Source of the DNA: a virus
Virus record (IMG/VR): IMGVR_UViG_3300035114_000006
Span: 1 to 30,763 of that record
Direction: 5' to 3' (one strand)
Length of the DNA: 30,763 nucleotides
Shown: positions 14,055-22,117 of the stretch, one piece after another
Numbering within the stretch: position 1 is the stretch's first letter
Layout of the letters: each line of letters begins with the position of its first letter
The notes under the pieces: model-generated
The model's database searches: none
The model's input: only the letters and a program-made list of their open reading frames with translations
What the model was told of the DNA's origin: nothing
Translations under genes and position numbers: made by a program

Positions 14055-14774
14055 TCACGCGAAGGCGGAGATCAGGGAGGCGCCGAGCTGGGTGTTCTTC
14101 TTCTGGTTCGCCTGGTCGGTCGACTGGTTAAGGCCCTGCTGGCCCATCTGCCCCGTGTTGGCGAGCCCCGCCAGGCCGCCGGCCACGGTTGCGTCAGTGC
14201 CGGCCATACCGCCTAGGAGGGCTGACAGGGAGTCCCGGGCGTGAGCCTGTTCCGCGACCCGTGCCATGGCGCCAGCGTTGGTCGCGCCGATCTGGGCGGT
14301 GCCGGTGTTCCGCATCGCCAGCAGGTGCGCCAGGGGCGAGGCGGCGCCGCTGACCCCCGCGGCCTGGGACATCTGATCGCGCGCGATCTGGTCCAGCGCG
14401 TTGCTGGTCTGCATGCCCGCCAGGGACGGCCCGTGGCCGCCGATCACCTGCTGGAGGTTGGTCGCCAGCCCCTGCTGTTGGCCCTGCACCTGACCGAGCT
14501 GGTTCAGGAACGACGTTGAGCGGTTGAAGTTCGCCGCCACCTGCTGGGCGACGTTCGGATCGGTGACCGGCTGCAGGCCGTCCGCGTCGGCGTAGCTGGT
14601 CCCGCTCTGCGGGTCGTAGAACATGCCCGTGGTCGGGTCGCGCACCAGGCGGTGGTTGTCCTGGTTGATTCCGCCCACGCCGGGCTGCTGGGGCGTGTTC
14701 TTGAAGAACCCGCCCGGGTCAAGCAGGTTCCCCAGGGTCTGCCGGTTGAAGCCGACGTTGTCGAAGTCGCCCAC
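14055..14774 (-). CDS. Gln/Gly/Ala-rich virion protein, 239 residues
   Basis: First gene of the ejection cassette, behind the leader element at 14780-14799, with GTG start at 14774. The N-terminal 70 residues are polar and contain RDPTTGMFYDPQSGTSYAD. The remainder is a helical Gln/Ala-rich region and ends with a hydrophobic segment (LGASLISAFA). Probably an ejection or internal head protein of the P22 gp7/gp16/gp20 kind by position and composition; no direct sequence signature. Confidence 0.6.
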   Translation of the reverse strand: MGDFDNVGFNRQTLGNLLDPGGFFKNTPQQPGVGGINQDNHRLVRDPTTGMFYDPQSGTSYADADGLQPVTDPNVAQQVAANFNRSTSFLNQLGQVQGQQQGLATNLQQVIGGHGPSLAGMQTSNALDQIARDQMSQAAGVSGAASPLAHLLAMRNTGTAQIGATNAGAMARVAEQAHARDSLSALLGGMAGTDATVAGGLAGLANTGQMGQQGLNQSTDQANQKKNTQLGASLISAFA

Positions 14775-14779
14775 GTACT

Positions 14780-14799
14780 GGCGCCCCCGGCACCGAAAC
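14780..14799 (-). promoter_or_regulatory. late leader element, copy 2
   Basis: Begins GTTTCGGTGCCG and ends GCGCC; GGTGC and GCGCC can pair around CGGGG. It starts 5 bases after the tail-hub stop codon and ends 5 bases before the GTG start at 14774, leaving no separate ribosome site. Confidence 0.75.
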
Positions 14800-14804
14800 C
14801 CGGC

Positions 14805-17800
14805 TCAGAGGGGCGGGAAGCGGCTGGAGGCGGGGAGACGCCCCAGTCCGCGCTCGATCCCGAGGTAGAAGCCGAAGAGCTCGTAGGCGAAGCCCTGGTT
14901 CGGGCCCCGCGGAAACGAGTCCTGGATGGTGTAGCTGAGCGATTCGACCAGCTCGCGCTTTAGCGGCAGCTCGGCGACCAGCTTGGTCACCGCCGGTGGC
15001 GTGAACAGGAACGTTTCGACGACCGTGTTGGCGTCGTAGTCGGAGCGCACCTGCACGGAAATGTCGGCGTCGCCGAGGCGCTCACCCTGAAGCTGCACGC
15101 CCCACACGCGCTTGTATCCTCGCACCGAGCCGAAGCTGATGAACGCCGTGGTCAGAGTCGTTGTGACGGACCCGCCCCAGTCGGTGTAGAAGCCGAGTAC
15201 TTGGCGCGCGATGATCGACGGCACCGAGGTCAGGAGCGCGAACCGGCCCTTGTGCGTGACCACCGGGGCCACACCCAGGCCATCGACGTCGAACGTGCTC
15301 GAGATCCACGTCGACCAGACGCCCGTCACCTGGTCGTAGACGCACTGTGTACCGTCGTTCGCGTTCACGAACATCACCCGCTGCTTGTCGTCGCTCGCCG
15401 AGCCAACGATCCCGGATGCCGTCTCGTCCTCGACGGGCGCGCCGATGTACACGTTGCGCAGATCGCGCGTGATCATCCAGATTCCGCCCTGCGTCGCCGC
15501 GTACATGATGCCGTCGCTGGTCGATTCGGCGTGGCCGCCGGGGCATCCGTTCGTGAACGGCAGCAGGACCGGGCTCGGGATCGAGCCGGCGCCGGTGGCG
15601 TCGGGGAACGGACCCGAAGCGATGGAGAACACGTCGGAGCCCGAGCAGAGGACCAACAGGAAGTTGTCCATCTGTCGGATCGCCGTGATCCGCTCGGTGG
15701 TCGGCAGCACGATCCGCTGGGCCGGCGAGAACCAGTAGGCGTCGCCCTCGGTCTTCTCGCCGCTGAACCAGATCGCGTTGTCGTACCCGACGACGAAAGC
15801 CCGGTTGAACGCCTTGCACCCAGACGAAAACGGCGGGGCCGGATGGCGATCCAGTAGCCCAGAGTCAGTGTACAGCGGCTCGTTTATCGCCGCCGCGGCG
15901 TCCGACATCGTATCCACGAACGTCCACGTGTTACTAGAGTCGTCGTTGTAGACCACGGGACCCCCGAAGGTCCCGCCGACCAGGCTCCCGGTCACCTTGC
16001 GGAAGGTGGCCGACTGCACGCCGTTCGTGGAGTCCCAGATCGTACGGTAGGCCGCGACCATCAGGAACTGCTTGTTCGAGACGTGGATGTTGTATCCGAC
16101 GAACGTCAGCTTCGTGTTGCCCGCCGACATGGTGAACGTAATCGGCGGGCCGACGGGGCCGCGCACGCGCTCTCCGGCGTTGTTCGTCCACTCTCCGACG
16201 AAGACGTAGGAGTAGGTCCCCGTGGCGTTGAGCGATCCGCCGCCGCCCTGGGTTGGCAGCGCCGAGACCTCGTACATCAGCGGAATGCCGTCCTCGGCGA
16301 ACTCGGTCCCCGAGTAGCTGACCGCCTGCGGGCCTGGCATCAAAATCGAGCCGTCGATATCCAGCGCGCGCCCGAAGTCCGGGCCGAAGCTGAAATCCTT
16401 GATTCCCACGACGTCGACGGTGTGCTTGACCGGCGTAAAGACGTCGCCGACGAACGAGAGCGCGACGCCAGAGCTCGCCCGGTACGGCAACGTAACGTGC
16501 ACCCCGCCGCCGCTGGCCACCGTCGGAGACGACAGGGCCATGTAGTAGGTCGTCGTGCCCGTATCGGCCCAGTCGGCGTAAGCCGTGCCCCACTCCCAGC
16601 GTCCACACACCGTCCAGGGCGCCGACAGGGAGACGAGGAAGAACGTCGACTGAGCTATCGCGGTGAACGAGGCCGGGTCAGACCGGTAGTACGCGACGGC
16701 GTAGTAGTTCCCCTGCATCACGAAGGGCCGCGAGACCATGGTCAGCGAGCGCTGCGTGCGCGCCAGCGCCGTTACGCCCGCGAACGTCACCGTTCGGAGG
16801 TCGGTGGAATTGAGCTGCGGGTGCGGCGTCGCATCCAGGAAGGACAGCGCCACCGTGATGTCCGCGTTTCCCGTCGGCGCGGTGTAGCCGGTGAACTGGA
16901 ATGCCGCCTTCACCGAGGCCAGTGACACGTTGTACTGGTGACCGTTGGCTGGGGTTCCGGCTGGCGTGTTGATCTGCCAGACGTAGTGGTCGAAGGGACC
17001 AACACCGTCGATGGTGCCCAGGTACAGCTTGCCGTCGCCGCGGTCGTTGCGCAGGAACCCCACGCGGCCGGTGGCGCACAGGGCGAAGCCCATCGCGGCC
17101 GTGCTGTTCGTAACCGCGGCACCGTTCCACTGGTAGCGGGTCAGGTTGGTGCCCGCGACCGGGTTCTTCCACGCCACGAACACCCCGTTCGATAACTGAG
17201 ACGTGTCCACGGCGACGTCGAAGTACGCCGCGGCGCCGATTCCTACTGCGGTATTGAATGTCGTCAGCCCCACGCCATTGGCATCGAAGCTGGAGACATA
17301 GAGCGCCGTGGCGCCGATGTTCGCGATAATGAGCCAGAACCGCACACCGTCGCTGGCGAGCTTTGCGGGCATCGGGTTGATCGACGAGGCCGCGATGGTG
17401 GGTGACAGCACCACGGTCCCGTCGTCGTCCACGATCGTCACCCAGATAACATTCCCGGTCCCGAGCCAGCAGAACGCCGTTCGCGAGCCGACACGCGCCT
17501 GGTCGCAGGTGAACACGACATCGTTGCGGCCGCCGATCATGCGCTGGCGCAGCACCTGCGACGGCGTGATGACCGTGGGTGACTCCCACGAGAACGCCGA
17601 CTCCGACATCACGAACGGCTGCGCGTTCCAGACGCCCATGAGGCGATTGCCCCACGTCGTGAACAGACCCGGGTTGACAAACGTCTTGCTCGAGACGGCG
17701 CCGAGGTTCGATGGGTCGTGAACGTCGGTGGACAGAGCTTCGAAGCCGTCGCGCTTCTCGATGCGGATGCCGGGCTGGCCGTCGCGCGTGATCTTCTTGA

Positions 17801-17909
17801 CCACGCCGTTGATCAGCTTCTTGATCCGCCCCATCGGACCGCCCGTGACCGTGGCCTGCTGATTCAGAGGCTGGAACAGGACGTCAACCGTTTGACCCTG
17901 GAGCGCCAT
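14805..17909 (-). CDS. tail hub/stabilisation protein, 1,034 residues
   Basis: A very large beta-rich protein. The N-terminus contains VDVLFQPLNQQATVTG and a basic LINGVVKKITRDGQPGIRIEKRDGF segment. Blocks such as AFNRAFVVGYDNAIWFSG, ERITAIRQMDNFLLVLCSGS, SDGIMYAATQGGIWMITRDL and VYDQVTGVWSTW follow the pattern of propeller-like podovirus tail hub proteins (P22 gp10 or T7 gp12 type). It would plug the portal-adaptor tube and carry the appendages. ATG 17909 is used because GGAG lies upstream and the frame before it runs into the divergent lipoprotein gene. Confident as tail hub; the exact subfamily is less sure. Confidence 0.75.
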   Translation of the reverse strand: MALQGQTVDVLFQPLNQQATVTGGPMGRIKKLINGVVKKITRDGQPGIRIEKRDGFEALSTDVHDPSNLGAVSSKTFVNPGLFTTWGNRLMGVWNAQPFVMSESAFSWESPTVITPSQVLRQRMIGGRNDVVFTCDQARVGSRTAFCWLGTGNVIWVTIVDDDGTVVLSPTIAASSINPMPAKLASDGVRFWLIIANIGATALYVSSFDANGVGLTTFNTAVGIGAAAYFDVAVDTSQLSNGVFVAWKNPVAGTNLTRYQWNGAAVTNSTAAMGFALCATGRVGFLRNDRGDGKLYLGTIDGVGPFDHYVWQINTPAGTPANGHQYNVSLASVKAAFQFTGYTAPTGNADITVALSFLDATPHPQLNSTDLRTVTFAGVTALARTQRSLTMVSRPFVMQGNYYAVAYYRSDPASFTAIAQSTFFLVSLSAPWTVCGRWEWGTAYADWADTGTTTYYMALSSPTVASGGGVHVTLPYRASSGVALSFVGDVFTPVKHTVDVVGIKDFSFGPDFGRALDIDGSILMPGPQAVSYSGTEFAEDGIPLMYEVSALPTQGGGGSLNATGTYSYVFVGEWTNNAGERVRGPVGPPITFTMSAGNTKLTFVGYNIHVSNKQFLMVAAYRTIWDSTNGVQSATFRKVTGSLVGGTFGGPVVYNDDSSNTWTFVDTMSDAAAAINEPLYTDSGLLDRHPAPPFSSGCKAFNRAFVVGYDNAIWFSGEKTEGDAYWFSPAQRIVLPTTERITAIRQMDNFLLVLCSGSDVFSIASGPFPDATGAGSIPSPVLLPFTNGCPGGHAESTSDGIMYAATQGGIWMITRDLRNVYIGAPVEDETASGIVGSASDDKQRVMFVNANDGTQCVYDQVTGVWSTWISSTFDVDGLGVAPVVTHKGRFALLTSVPSIIARQVLGFYTDWGGSVTTTLTTAFISFGSVRGYKRVWGVQLQGERLGDADISVQVRSDYDANTVVETFLFTPPAVTKLVAELPLKRELVESLSYTIQDSFPRGPNQGFAYELFGFYLGIERGLGRLPASSRFPPL

Positions 17910-17928
17910 TGGGCTAGGCTCCGACCCC

Positions 17929-18231
17929 ATGCGTCGATGGCTGGTGCTGCTGGCGGTCCTGTCGGGGTGCGCGGAGGCGACCACCGATCCGGTGCAGATG
18001 TCGCTGGACGCCGATGCGGGCGTGGACACAGGAGCGGCGGCGCCGGATGCGCGGCCGCTCGTCTGCCCACCGGGCGACCGTGGCGAGAACTGCATCAGTC
18101 CGGCCGGCAAGCGTACGTTCAAGGGCGACTACGCCTGTGCGCTGCCGAACGGTCGCCTGGAGATCGGGTGCACCTACGCCGACGACCCGAACGTGACGTT
18201 GATCGTCGCGTCCTGCGCCGAGTGTCAGTAG
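17929..18231 (+). CDS. lipoprotein with acidic Asp/Ala-rich linker
   Basis: A 100-residue protein with a clear type II signal peptide (MRRWLVLLAVLSGC, lipid attachment at Cys14). An acidic linker rich in Asp and Ala (SLDADAGVDTGAAAPDARP) precedes a small Cys-containing domain with six Cys between about 46 and 99, likely disulphide-bonded. The linker is typical of myxobacterial surface lipoproteins. The gene is on the strand opposite to the late operon and starts 19 bases from the divergent tail-hub start. Probably a moron expressed from the prophage, altering the host surface; an outer-membrane spanin is an alternative but it lies far from any inner partner. Confidence 0.7.
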   Translation: MRRWLVLLAVLSGCAEATTDPVQMSLDADAGVDTGAAAPDARPLVCPPGDRGENCISPAGKRTFKGDYACALPNGRLEIGCTYADDPNVTLIVASCAECQ

Positions 18232-18234
18232 GAG

Positions 18235-18591
18235 ATGCGCGCGCTCCTGCTGGCGGCGCTGCTGGCGGCGGCCTGTGCGAGCGCCGGCGAGACACGCCTT
18301 AGCTCGCACACGTTCCAGATCGTCTACAAGACGCGCCACAACCGATCGCCGCAAGAGGCTCTCTCGGCGGCGCTGCGCCGGGCCGCCGAGATCACGCTGC
18401 GCGAAGGCTTCGAGTATTTCGCCGTGGTCGATCGCGACGCCAGCGAGTCCTACCGGGCATACGACGACATGGCCGGAAAGCGGCAACTGACGTCGCGCTC
18501 CACAGCTACGCTCACGTTCCGCGTCATCCCCGCCAACGACGGCGAGGGCCGCGTAAACGCCTACAGCGCGCGCATGATCCTGCGCCGCTGA
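18235..18591 (+). CDS. lipoprotein resembling the CC0125/CC1285 family
   Basis: A 118-residue protein with signal peptide and lipobox (LLAALLAAAC, Cys14). The mature part has FQIVYKTRHNRSPQEALSAALRRAAEITLREGFEYFAVVD, matching the pattern of CC0125/CC1285-type lipoproteins (a beta strand, then a helix with RAAELT and GYDYF). ATG 18235 follows the previous stop by three bases, with GGAG touching the start codon. These family members are usually chromosomal envelope proteins, so this looks like host-derived cargo. It converges with the minus-strand gene ending at 18594. Confidence 0.7.
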   Translation: MRALLLAALLAAACASAGETRLSSHTFQIVYKTRHNRSPQEALSAALRRAAEITLREGFEYFAVVDRDASESYRAYDDMAGKRQLTSRSTATLTFRVIPANDGEGRVNAYSARMILRR

Positions 18592-18593
18592 GG

Positions 18594-18968
18594 TCACACC
18601 CGCCTCCAGCGCCCGGGAGACACGCCGCTGACCGCGATGATCGTCGTGCCGTTGTCGGCGGTCGTGAACGCAGGGTCCCAGACGTAGGTGGCCTGTCCGC
18701 CGTCGAACGGAATCGTGGTCCCCGACAGGATGATCGAGCGCGGCCCGTTCACGCCGTCGGCGTCGCCGCGCAGCCGGCGCAGCTGGTCGCGCGTCTTGAC
18801 CCCGATCGTCTGCCAGGTGGCTTGCTTCGTCGACAGGCCCATGGCGTCGATGGCCTTCTGGACGTTTTCGGCCAGCACGTTCAGCGCCTGCTTGACCGCG
18901 TTCTGCACGCGGTTCAGGTTCGTGTCCGTCGCCGGTGTCGGCTCGAAGCCGTGCGAGGGGTTGGGCAT
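18594..18968 (-). CDS. 124-residue putative head-tail or tail protein
   Basis: ATG 18968 overlaps the adaptor stop (ATGA). An N-terminal helical region (TDTNLNRVQNAVKQALNVLAENVQKAIDAMG) is followed by a beta-rich part (SIILSGTTIPFDGGQATYVWDP, GTTIIAVSGVSPGRWRRV). The C-terminal pattern occurs in small phage structural proteins. It follows the adaptor gene, so a tail or neck role is likely. Confidence 0.6.
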   Translation of the reverse strand: MPNPSHGFEPTPATDTNLNRVQNAVKQALNVLAENVQKAIDAMGLSTKQATWQTIGVKTRDQLRRLRGDADGVNGPRSIILSGTTIPFDGGQATYVWDPAFTTADNGTTIIAVSGVSPGRWRRV

Positions 18969-20038
18969 CACCAGGTCTCGTCGTAGTCGTCGTAGGGCGA
19001 GTAGCGGCGGCGCCCGCGCCACATGATCGGCGCCTGCTCGGGCTCTGCCGTCCGGCCCATGGCCATGCCCTTGACGCGGTTCTCGGCGGCGGCGAAGAGC
19101 CCCGGCACCAGGCCCGGATCCATCTGGCGCTTGGCGAAGATGGCGAGCGCGGCCTTGTTCGTCACGTACTCGTCGAAGTTGTCGAGCGTGACGTCTAGCT
19201 GCGTAAGCGGCAGCGTCGACGTGGTGGCAAGGATGGACAGAAAATCGACGTCTATCGTCGACAGCGACGACCAGGGGCTGATTCCGCTCAATGTCTGGAT
19301 AGCGGTCGCCTGCTTCGTCCCGGCCAGCGTGCTGCCAGACGTGATGCTGAACAGGTCGCCAGCCTGGATATCCGTCGAATCATCGTAAGACGGCAGCCGC
19401 TGAAGGACCCACGGGTTTTGACCCAGCCTGACGTACAGGCCCGTGTCCCTGAGGCTGCTCACGCCGGCGTTGTTCACCAGAACGACGTGGAAGGCATTGA
19501 CCGTAACGCCGTCGACGACTGCGTCTGAGGTATTCCCGATCAGCTGCTTTGTCGGACCGGCTCCGACGGCCGTGTACGTTCCCAGGGTGCCTGCGGTGCA
19601 CAGGTCAACGGTGAACGTGCGGAACTGCGGTGCCTTGGGCGTGTAGACCACGCGCCACGGGCCATCGCCAGCGATCGACCAGGGAACGATCGTGATGCGG
19701 TCGCCGTCGAGCGTGTAGCCGATCTTGCCCATCCTCCGCTCGGCCATCGGCACCAGGAAGGTGGGGTACTCGCGCGTGGTTTCCGGGTAGCGCAGGACAG
19801 CGCGCAGCTTGTAGATGTCGCCCGGTAGCGCCGCGACGGCGCCCGTCGGCGAGCTCGCCAGCGTGTAGTCTCGGGTCCGCTCGTAGTAGGACGAGTCGAC
19901 CGCGATCACGAGGTCGAACAGCGCGCGGAGACCCTCGTTCAGGTACGAGACGATCTCGGCGTCAGTGACAACCTGACTGTTCTCGACGCTGCACTTCTGG
20001 CGGACCAGCGTGACGAGGTCGGAGGCCGACTTGCCCAT
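18968..20038 (-). CDS. head-to-tail adaptor protein
   Basis: A 356-residue protein beginning MGKSASDLVTLVRQKCS with VTDAEIVSYLNEGLRALFDLVI, the N-terminal helical pattern of podovirus adaptor (P22 gp4, T7 gp11-like) proteins that dock under the portal. It continues with PGDIYKLRAVLRYP and YTPKAPQF segments often seen in that family. A beta-rich middle portion (about 145-250) looks like an insertion compared with short adaptors. It lies between the capsid genes and the tail hub, as expected. Confidence 0.7.
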   Translation of the reverse strand: MGKSASDLVTLVRQKCSVENSQVVTDAEIVSYLNEGLRALFDLVIAVDSSYYERTRDYTLASSPTGAVAALPGDIYKLRAVLRYPETTREYPTFLVPMAERRMGKIGYTLDGDRITIVPWSIAGDGPWRVVYTPKAPQFRTFTVDLCTAGTLGTYTAVGAGPTKQLIGNTSDAVVDGVTVNAFHVVLVNNAGVSSLRDTGLYVRLGQNPWVLQRLPSYDDSTDIQAGDLFSITSGSTLAGTKQATAIQTLSGISPWSSLSTIDVDFLSILATTSTLPLTQLDVTLDNFDEYVTNKAALAIFAKRQMDPGLVPGLFAAAENRVKGMAMGRTAEPEQAPIMWRGRRRYSPYDDYDETW

Positions 20039-20041
20039 TGG

Positions 20042-20299
20042 TCACTCCGGGCCGAGCAGAACGTCGGGGTCGATTTCCTCGGACGGCGATGGCGCCAGTT
20101 CGGGCTCGTAGTCGTCGGCGTCCGGCGGCTCGAGCATCGAACGCACGGCGGCCAGGAACGCCACGCGGTCGCCCCGGTTGACGGCCTCGATCGCGGCGCC
20201 GGAGAACTCCAGCGCCGGATCTTCCGCCGTGGCCTCGGGCCCATCGGAGCCGGCATACCGACTCGCGACGTCCCGAGCGATGTCGTCGACCAGCGCCAT
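20042..20299 (-). CDS. 85-residue acidic protein in the head block
   Basis: ATG 20299 overlaps the preceding stop (TGATG). A helical N-terminal half (MALVDDIARDVASRYAG; IEAVNRGDRVAFLAAVRSML) is followed by a very acidic tail (PPDADDYEPELAPSPSEEID). Small acidic proteins in this position are often head-completion factors or chaperones; no family match is recognised. Confidence 0.6.
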   Translation of the reverse strand: MALVDDIARDVASRYAGSDGPEATAEDPALEFSGAAIEAVNRGDRVAFLAAVRSMLEPPDADDYEPELAPSPSEEIDPDVLLGPE

Positions 20300-20706
20300 C
20301 AATCGGGCTTCAGGTTCTTCAGGAAGAGGGTGATCACGGCGATGTCGCCCTGGCGCGGGTCGGCCGCGACGCCGGTGTCCGGCCGGAGGAACGTGACCGT
20401 CACCTTCGGCGTGGCCGCCGTGCTGTTCTCGGTCGTGACCTTGCCGAAGGTTCCGGCGGTGGAATCGAGCGTTCCGAACGTCTCGGCGCGCGAGCCGAGG
20501 CACGCCAGCCACCCGGCCTTCAGGAAGACGTCGTAGACGCCGGTACCGGTCCGCACCACCGGGGTGGCGGTGCGGAACTCCTTGGCGCGCTTTCCGCTGC
20601 CCTGGATGGCACCCACGGCGCCGGTCGCACCGACGGCGAACTGAATCACCACCGGCACGGTCCCCGCCTCGGGGGCCTTCATCAGGTACTTGATCGGGCT
20701 TGCCAT
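20299..20706 (-). CDS. 135-residue putative capsid decoration protein
   Basis: Lies immediately after the coat gene with a GGAGACC ribosome site before ATG 20706. It is Ala/Gly/Val/Thr-rich and mostly beta (VPVVIQFAVGATGAVGAI, GVYDVFLKAGWLACLG, TPKVTVTFLRPDTGVAADPRQGDIAVITLFLKNLK). Position and composition fit a small beta-sandwich decoration or head protein. No specific family is recognised. Confidence 0.6.
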   Translation of the reverse strand: MASPIKYLMKAPEAGTVPVVIQFAVGATGAVGAIQGSGKRAKEFRTATPVVRTGTGVYDVFLKAGWLACLGSRAETFGTLDSTAGTFGKVTTENSTAATPKVTVTFLRPDTGVAADPRQGDIAVITLFLKNLKPD

Positions 20707-20733
20707 CGTGGTCTCCTGTTGGGCGTCAGCCGC

Positions 20734-22101
20734 TTACGCAATCTGAGCGACGCCGTTCGCGCCCGGGAACGAGCACGAGAGGTTCGCGAGGTACTTCCAG
20801 CGGAGCTGGACGCCGTCGGCCGTCGCCAGGTCGATCAGCTGATCCTTTCCGGCGCGGCCGGCCATCTTGATCGGCTTGTTCCGCGGGCTGCGCAGGAACC
20901 ACGTGCGCATGTCGAGCGCGTAGAAGCGGTCCGAATCGCAGCCGGGCGCCGCGTACAGCGTGCACGGGCCCTTGGGGCCGATGTGGCGGATGCCCTCGTA
21001 GTAGGCGACCGCGGCCTCGCCGGTGCCGGAGTTGCGCACGTAGACCGCCTGGTTCTGGAGGCTGTCCTCGTACGCCTGGTAGAACTCCGGGTTGCACATC
21101 AGGACCCGCGGGTCGGCCTGGCGGTTGATCGAGATGCGGGTCAGCAGCGCGTTGACCGCCTGCTTGGGATCCAGGTTGCGCGCGTCGATGCGGACGCCGG
21201 CGAGCTTGTTCGGATCCACGCTCCGGTCGATGCCGGTGGCGTCGGAGCCCGAAGGCGCCGTGATCGGGATCCAGAGCTTGAGACCGAGCACCTTCAGCGC
21301 CGTGGTCAGCGAGCCCGAGATCTTGTCGGCCGTGTAGAACAGGAAGTGCGTGTCATTGGAGCCGCCGGCCCAGCCGCCGTTCGCCGTGACGGTGATGGTG
21401 CCCGCGTCGGTGTCCACCGCCGTGACGGTGAAGGACCCGGTATCCAGGGAGCCGCCGTTGACGGTCGCGCAGCTCACGCCGACGTCGCCCACCTGCCACT
21501 TGATCGTGTCGGTGCGCTGGCTGAGCGTCAGGACGAAGGGACCGCCGCCGGTGTGCGATCCGATCACGCCGCGCGAGCCGAAGCCGTCGCCGAACATGTC
21601 GTACTCGAGGTCTTCGGAGACCTTCCTCATGCAGCCTTCGCCGGCGTCGCCGAGGAGTTCCACGATCGCGCCGTCGTCGCTGTCCGAGACGTCGATTTCG
21701 GTGTTGTCGACGTTCTCCACCGCGTAGCTCTTGCCCCACGGCGTGATGAACTTCTTGCGCGACTCGCTGGACTGGTTCGTGATCGCGCTCGCGATGTCGG
21801 CGCCGTGGCCGGCGGTGCGGCCGATCTTGATCGCCTGGATGATCTGCTGGCCGTAGCCTTCGATCTTGTTCACCAAGCCGAAGAACACGTTGTCTCGGTA
21901 CGCTGCGTCCTCGTACGCGGCGCTGTACCAGTCCTTCAGGCCGGCGGCGGCGTTGTCGCTGATGTTCAGGATGGACAGCGCCAGCGGGACGATGCGCGTC
22001 CATCCCTTGAGGCGCGCGAACGCGACGAGCGCGACGGCGACCAGGACCAGCGGGGCGGCGTAGTGGGCCAGGGCGGCGAGAATCGTGTGGGCGATGGACA
22101 T
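20734..22101 (-). CDS. major capsid protein with N-terminal hydrophobic helix
   Basis: A 455-residue protein lying after the scaffold gene, with typical HK97-fold coat features: an N-arm (SDNAAAGLKDWYSAAYEDAAYRDN), a helix and strands in the middle, an inserted beta-domain around residues 180-260, and a C-terminal core (RVLMCNPEFYQAYEDSL; FYALDMRTWFLRSPRNKPIKM). It would form the icosahedral shell. Unusually, residues about 6-28 (HTILAALAHYAAPLVLVAVALVAFA) are a strong transmembrane-like helix followed by Arg/Lys (RLKGWTR). The start is firm: GAGGAAAAG precedes ATG 22101, and no ATG, GTG or TTG lies between this helix and the coat N-arm. By the positive-inside rule the coat domain would face the cytoplasm. 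See findings for the possible link to the CPBP protease. Confidence 0.8.
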   Translation of the reverse strand: MSIAHTILAALAHYAAPLVLVAVALVAFARLKGWTRIVPLALSILNISDNAAAGLKDWYSAAYEDAAYRDNVFFGLVNKIEGYGQQIIQAIKIGRTAGHGADIASAITNQSSESRKKFITPWGKSYAVENVDNTEIDVSDSDDGAIVELLGDAGEGCMRKVSEDLEYDMFGDGFGSRGVIGSHTGGGPFVLTLSQRTDTIKWQVGDVGVSCATVNGGSLDTGSFTVTAVDTDAGTITVTANGGWAGGSNDTHFLFYTADKISGSLTTALKVLGLKLWIPITAPSGSDATGIDRSVDPNKLAGVRIDARNLDPKQAVNALLTRISINRQADPRVLMCNPEFYQAYEDSLQNQAVYVRNSGTGEAAVAYYEGIRHIGPKGPCTLYAAPGCDSDRFYALDMRTWFLRSPRNKPIKMAGRAGKDQLIDLATADGVQLRWKYLANLSCSFPGANGVAQIA

Positions 22102-22117
22102 GGTCTTTTCCTCAGGG

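Noticed and set aside
17910-18122. Upstream extension of the tail hub gene
   Set aside because: It would overlap the divergent lipoprotein gene, which has a clear signal peptide, and the extra residues are Ser/Pro-rich; ATG 17909 has a ribosome site.
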